Shown here: in pieces, positions 61,000-64,000 of the stretch
Position numbering within the stretch: the stretch's first letter is position 1
How the letters are laid out: each line of letters opens with the position of its first letter
DNA from: Blastomyces gilchristii SLH14081
Lineage: Eukaryota > Ascomycota > Eurotiomycetes > Onygenales > Ajellomycetaceae
Direction of reading: 5' to 3'
Length of the DNA stretch: 64,000 nt
NCBI RefSeq assembly: GCF_000003855.2
Contig: NW_003101673.1
Location: 1,717,746 to 1,781,745 of the forward strand
Made by a program: the position numbers and the translations under genes
Notes under the pieces: generated by a model
Databases searched by the model: none
Told to the model about the DNA's origin: nothing
What the model saw: the letters and a program-made list of their open reading frames with translations, nothing else

Positions 61000-63420
61000 G
61001 AATTCACTTCTTTCACTTCTTTTACTTCTATTGAAGATTCATAAACTCTTCAAGAAATCACTGTGAATCACAAAGTCTATGTTATTTACAATTCAACACA
61101 GAATACTCTCTTTCAATTATAATAAATGATTACTTCATTCTTCACATCTGATTCCAGGCTATAAAATTTATGAAAAACTCAACATAAATATTGAGATGAA
61201 CTATGAAATAATTATCAACAGATTGTATTGCAGATTACTAAAGAGTCATCTCTCTGCTATAATCACTGCAACTTCATTCAGAAATATTTATCATGAACTG
61301 ATCATGACTCTGAAGAAATTTCTCAACATCTGAAGTCATCAGAATGCAGACAATAAAAGGAAAATAATCAGAAAATTACTACTGAGCTGATAAGTTACTC
61401 TATCAGATAACAATTTTTGATAACACTAACTTTCTAATTTGAAGAAAATCATGTGAAAACAATCTCATATCAGTACTCTGATTTCATAACTCTCATCTGA
61501 TAACTTTCATGAACAATTACTTTGTATATGTATATCTCTGAATCTTTCTCTTCAATTAATTGAAAACCCTGAATTTCAAATACTTCTTTAAATACTTAAT
61601 TCAAATTTTGATATTCCATATCAATTCTGTCTTCAGTTCAACCTTGAGATATACTACAAAGTCAATATGCAACATCTAGAATCAGAGTTGAAGAATCATC
61701 AAAGAGTGTCTCTCACAGTGAATGCATGAACTAGTATAAACAATCTTGCATTTATAAGAGTTACATGTTATTACATTGATGAGAACTGAACTTATTAAGA
61801 GACATTAATTGAATTTGAATCATTGATCAGTAGTCATACTGAGAATTATATAGCAGAGATATTAATGACTGTGATTAAAAATGACTATTAAGATATTAGT
61901 TTCAGTCTTCTTATAATTACAACTGACAATGCTGTGAATAACTACACTATGATAAAGAGCTTGAAGCAAAAATTGACTTTGTATTTCTGAAATGATAAAC
62001 AAGGTCATATCTTCTGTATTGCTCATGTGATTCAACTTGTAATGTAAACACTGATAAAGAATCTTAATATCAAGATAAAGAATAATAAGATGACTGATTC
62101 TTGAAATGAGAATGAGATAGAAGTGATTACTCAAGTAACTTTTACATTCACTTTATAAAAGATAATGTTTTTTAATAACACTTTTTAATATTGCTTTTTG
62201 ATAATGCTTTTTAATAATACTACTGTTAATTTTGAATAGATTGACTAATAATTTAAATATCATAGATTTGAAACATTGTTAATGTGATTTATATCTCTTC
62301 TAAACAATAACAATAATTTCATAATATTTAATAAATAAACAAATCAGTCACATCACTGAATATGATACAGAATGTTAGAATATAGTGAAGTTCAACATAT
62401 AAGATGACTGTTCAGACTCTTTGATTGTGTCAGACAATTGATCATTGAGTGCAACACTCTGATCAGAAAAAGATTCAGATATTGAAACTTTCTGATATGA
62501 AGTGAACTCAGTTGAAATATGTGATTGATTTACTGTTTCAGTTTTATAAGATAACAAAGACAGTCTCAATCACTTGTACATCAATGCTGCAGTCAGCCTG
62601 ATAAGTGTATAACAGTTTATTTACTTATCTTGAGAAGCAGTTAAATCACTTAAAAAGAAATTCAGTCTGAGATGATGCTATAGTGCAGGCTATTGTTACT
62701 GTAAGAAATAAACTGGTATATTACTACAGTAAAATGAAACAATCTTTTGCAGAGTACTATACTATAGCAGCTCTACTAGATCTCTTCTGTTGAGTTAATA
62801 TCTACACTTCTCAAGATTGAACAGAGAAGAAATGAGACTTATATGTTAAATTAGTCTGAGACTACTACAATGCCAACTATTAGAGATTTGAATAAGCAGA
62901 TGTTCAAGATGTGAAGACAGTGAAATACAATTCTCTAGTAAGTAATGATCTTTGATAACACTTCATATCACATAGAACTATAATACTAACTTTGAAACAG
63001 AACTTGTATACATTGATTGCAACTGAAAATCAGGCAAAACTACATGCTTATAAAACTGAATTTGATCACTATCTTCAAGATAATCTGACAAATTTACACA
63101 TTAAATCAATTCTAGAGTTATGAAAAATTGTTGAGAGTACATATTCAACTGTTGCACTGATGATGTGTGATATTCTGATAATTTCATTAACAGAGATGAG
63201 AATGAAGTGAAAGTTTAACTCAAGTCAAGATATTTATCACTATCACTGGGAACAATTACAAGAAGAAACAATCAAGAAACTCATGATTATAAAACATGAA
63301 ATTATCAGACAGTTTAATACCTCTGATCACAGTATATCAGAGAAGTGTAGTTTTCATGAGAAAGTGAAGAATAAACTTGCTCAAGAATGTATTTAGTTGT
63401 TTCATGAGTGTTATTAATAA
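61000..63420 (+). pseudogene. hAT-A transposase remnant
   Basis: Plus strand, read through stops. ITTDNAVNNYTMIKSLKQKL at about 61916-61976 (catalytic-region TTDNA block), HIFCIAHVIQLV and TLIKNLNIKIKN (62006-62075), then a middle region, then the hATC dimerisation block LEL*KIVESTYSTVALMMCDI at 63112-63180. Next comes a 90-codon tail ending near 63.4 kb. Likely introns are AT-rich gaps with repeated TGATAACACTT branch-like strings, for example GTAAGTAATG..CACATAG at 62938-62974. hAT transposases act by cut-and-paste and make 8-bp duplications, which agrees with the flanks seen. W-to-TGA changes make it non-functional as it stands. Confidence 0.85.
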
Positions 63421-64000
63421 TCATTATCAAATTCTGATTATATAAGCAATCACTGAATGAACTGAATGAGACTGATTTTGATCTTCAGTCTCAGTCTCAT
63501 TCTGATTTTGAAAGAATGATCATCTTTCATAGTTTATTCTGAAAAATTACTCTCATTTCACTGTTCTTGAATTAAATCTGGTCATTTTTCACATCATTTC
63601 TCTCAGAAATGGTCCATTTTCAGATTTTTTTGAGGCTTGGTCCTGGTGAGACTCACATCAAGAAATGTATGAGATCAGATTAAATGAGACCAAATGTGAA
63701 ATTCATGGTCCCGGCGGCCAGTCTAACTTGACCTGTATTTAACATCACGCAAGAACTCATCATAAGCTTCACTTGCATATGAGTATAATGAAAGAATAAT
63801 AATAATAATAATAATAGCTCTACTAGATCTCTCTTATCAAATTAATATCTATACTTCTCAAGATTGAATAGAGAAGAAATAAGACTTATATATTAAATTA
63901 GTCTGAGATTACTACAATATTAACTATCAGAGATTTGAATAAGCAGATATTAGAAATATAAAAATAATGAAATATAATTCTCTAATAAGTAATAATCTTT

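Larger units (their letters stand above)
57851..63725 (+). mobile_element. hAT-A: best preserved full-length hAT (5875 bp), inserted in SINE-1
   Basis: Terminal repeats TAGACTGACCG..CGGCGGCCAGTCTA with an 8-bp target duplication ACTTGACC at 57843-57850 and 63726-63733. From left: subterminal region, poly-A tract (58219-58420), ATT/ATC repeat, a basic coiled-type coding stretch (59.7-60.5 kb), an AT-rich spacer, and the transposase (about 61-63.4 kb). Terminal CpG-rich sequence is still intact. Coding frames still contain TGA in place of Trp, so it appears inactive; least mutated of the four copies, consistent with the most recent insertion. Confidence 0.94.
57559..63815 (+). mobile_element. 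SINE-1: tRNA-derived SINE with (AAT)7 tail, split by hAT-A
   Basis: Two pieces, 57559-57850 and 63734-63815, 374 bp together. The head is tRNA-like: A box TGGCCGAATGG at 57566, B box GGTTTGAAACC at 57626, and a long variable-arm-like stem (CCTTGG..CCAAGG) between, suggesting a Ser/Leu-type tRNA origin. The acceptor stem does not close, so I do not call a functional tRNA. The body is unrelated to known genes; the tail is AATGAAAG(AAT)7. Flanking 11-bp duplication AGCTCTACTAG at 57548-57558 and 63816-63826, in hAT-D transposase sequence. Confidence 0.88.
50948..64000 (+). mobile_element. hAT-D: plus-strand hAT copy, host of MITE-2, MITE-3, SINE-1 (runs off window)
   Basis: Starts with CAGACTGACCG at 50948 (probable 8-bp flank GTAATCTT). 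Pieces: 50948-52438, 52952-54308, 54823-57558 and 63827-64000, matching hAT-A in order. Heavily mutated. It contains a tandem duplication of an internal ~760-bp segment and ends outside the window. The transposase region (55.9-57.56 kb) is cut by SINE-1. Confidence 0.85.

Noticed and set aside
21924..64000. CRISPR-like or tandem array reading of the repeats
   Set aside because: The organism is a fungus, and the repeats are dispersed transposon copies with terminal repeats and duplications rather than regular repeat-spacer units.
21470..64000. Centromere, suggested by AT-richness and nested transposons
   Set aside because: Possible, but nothing in the sequence distinguishes it from other heterochromatin; the nearby CENP-I gene is not evidence. 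It would need CENP-A mapping.

Overview
The window comes from a filamentous ascomycete. Genes carry short introns (about 45-250 bp) with GT..AG ends and CTAAC/CTGAC-like branch sites. Products are Pezizomycotina-type: a Mis6/CENP-I kinetochore protein, an Asx-homology-domain protein, a TDA3-like FAD enzyme and FAS1 proteins. The right side is an AT-rich, C-to-T-mutated repeat block of the kind left by repeat-induced point mutation (RIP). A Eurotiomycete is likely; bipartite genomes with large AT-rich isochores are known in Onygenales such as Blastomyces, but the sequence does not prove that placement.

Left part (1-21.4 kb), ordinary gene-rich chromosome. In order: CENP-I (minus, cut by the window edge), CLPTM1-family membrane protein (minus), a long SDR oxidoreductase (plus), an ASXH/DEUBAD-domain protein (minus), the R-SNARE Sec22 (plus), Elongator subunit Elp5 (minus), the tri-snRNP 27 kDa protein (plus), a TDA3-like FAD oxidoreductase (plus), a secreted two-FAS1-domain protein (minus), and a large membrane protein with a glycosylated lumenal or extracellular region (plus). 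For all but the last, exon structures were rebuilt and reading phase closes at every junction. They are housekeeping or orphan genes and form no recognisable cluster. Several pairs share divergent promoters (CLPTM1/SDR, ASXH/SEC22, ELP5/SNRNP27).

Right part (21.9-64 kb) holds no host gene. It is a set of nested transposons whose boundaries can be read from terminal motifs and target-site duplications (TSDs). An old minus-strand hAT element (hAT-C, about 21.92-49.32 kb) is split by a 506-bp MITE, an 8.27-kb Ty3/gypsy element (Gypsy-1, 176-bp LTRs), a 9.65-kb chromodomain Ty3/gypsy element (Gypsy-2, 390-bp LTRs), and a second hAT copy (hAT-B, 5.80 kb). A fourth copy (hAT-D, 50.95 kb to beyond the edge) has a tandem duplication, two more MITEs and a tRNA-derived SINE. 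The SINE is itself split by the best preserved copy, hAT-A (5.875 kb). MITEs and hAT elements share the terminal inverted repeat TAGACTGRCC and make 8-bp TSDs, so the hAT is the likely source of mobility for the MITEs. All transposon genes are broken by stop codons of the kind C-to-T change produces (W to TGA, Q to TAA/TAG).

The most unusual points are: (1) both gypsy elements carry 2-2.5 kb between the end of pol and the 3' LTR whose coding potential lies on the strand opposite to gag-pol; (2) a tRNA-headed SINE with an (AAT)n tail serves as the landing site of a full hAT; (3) the LTRs and a few short islands keep intact CpG, including repeated CGTACG motifs, within otherwise CpG-poor DNA.
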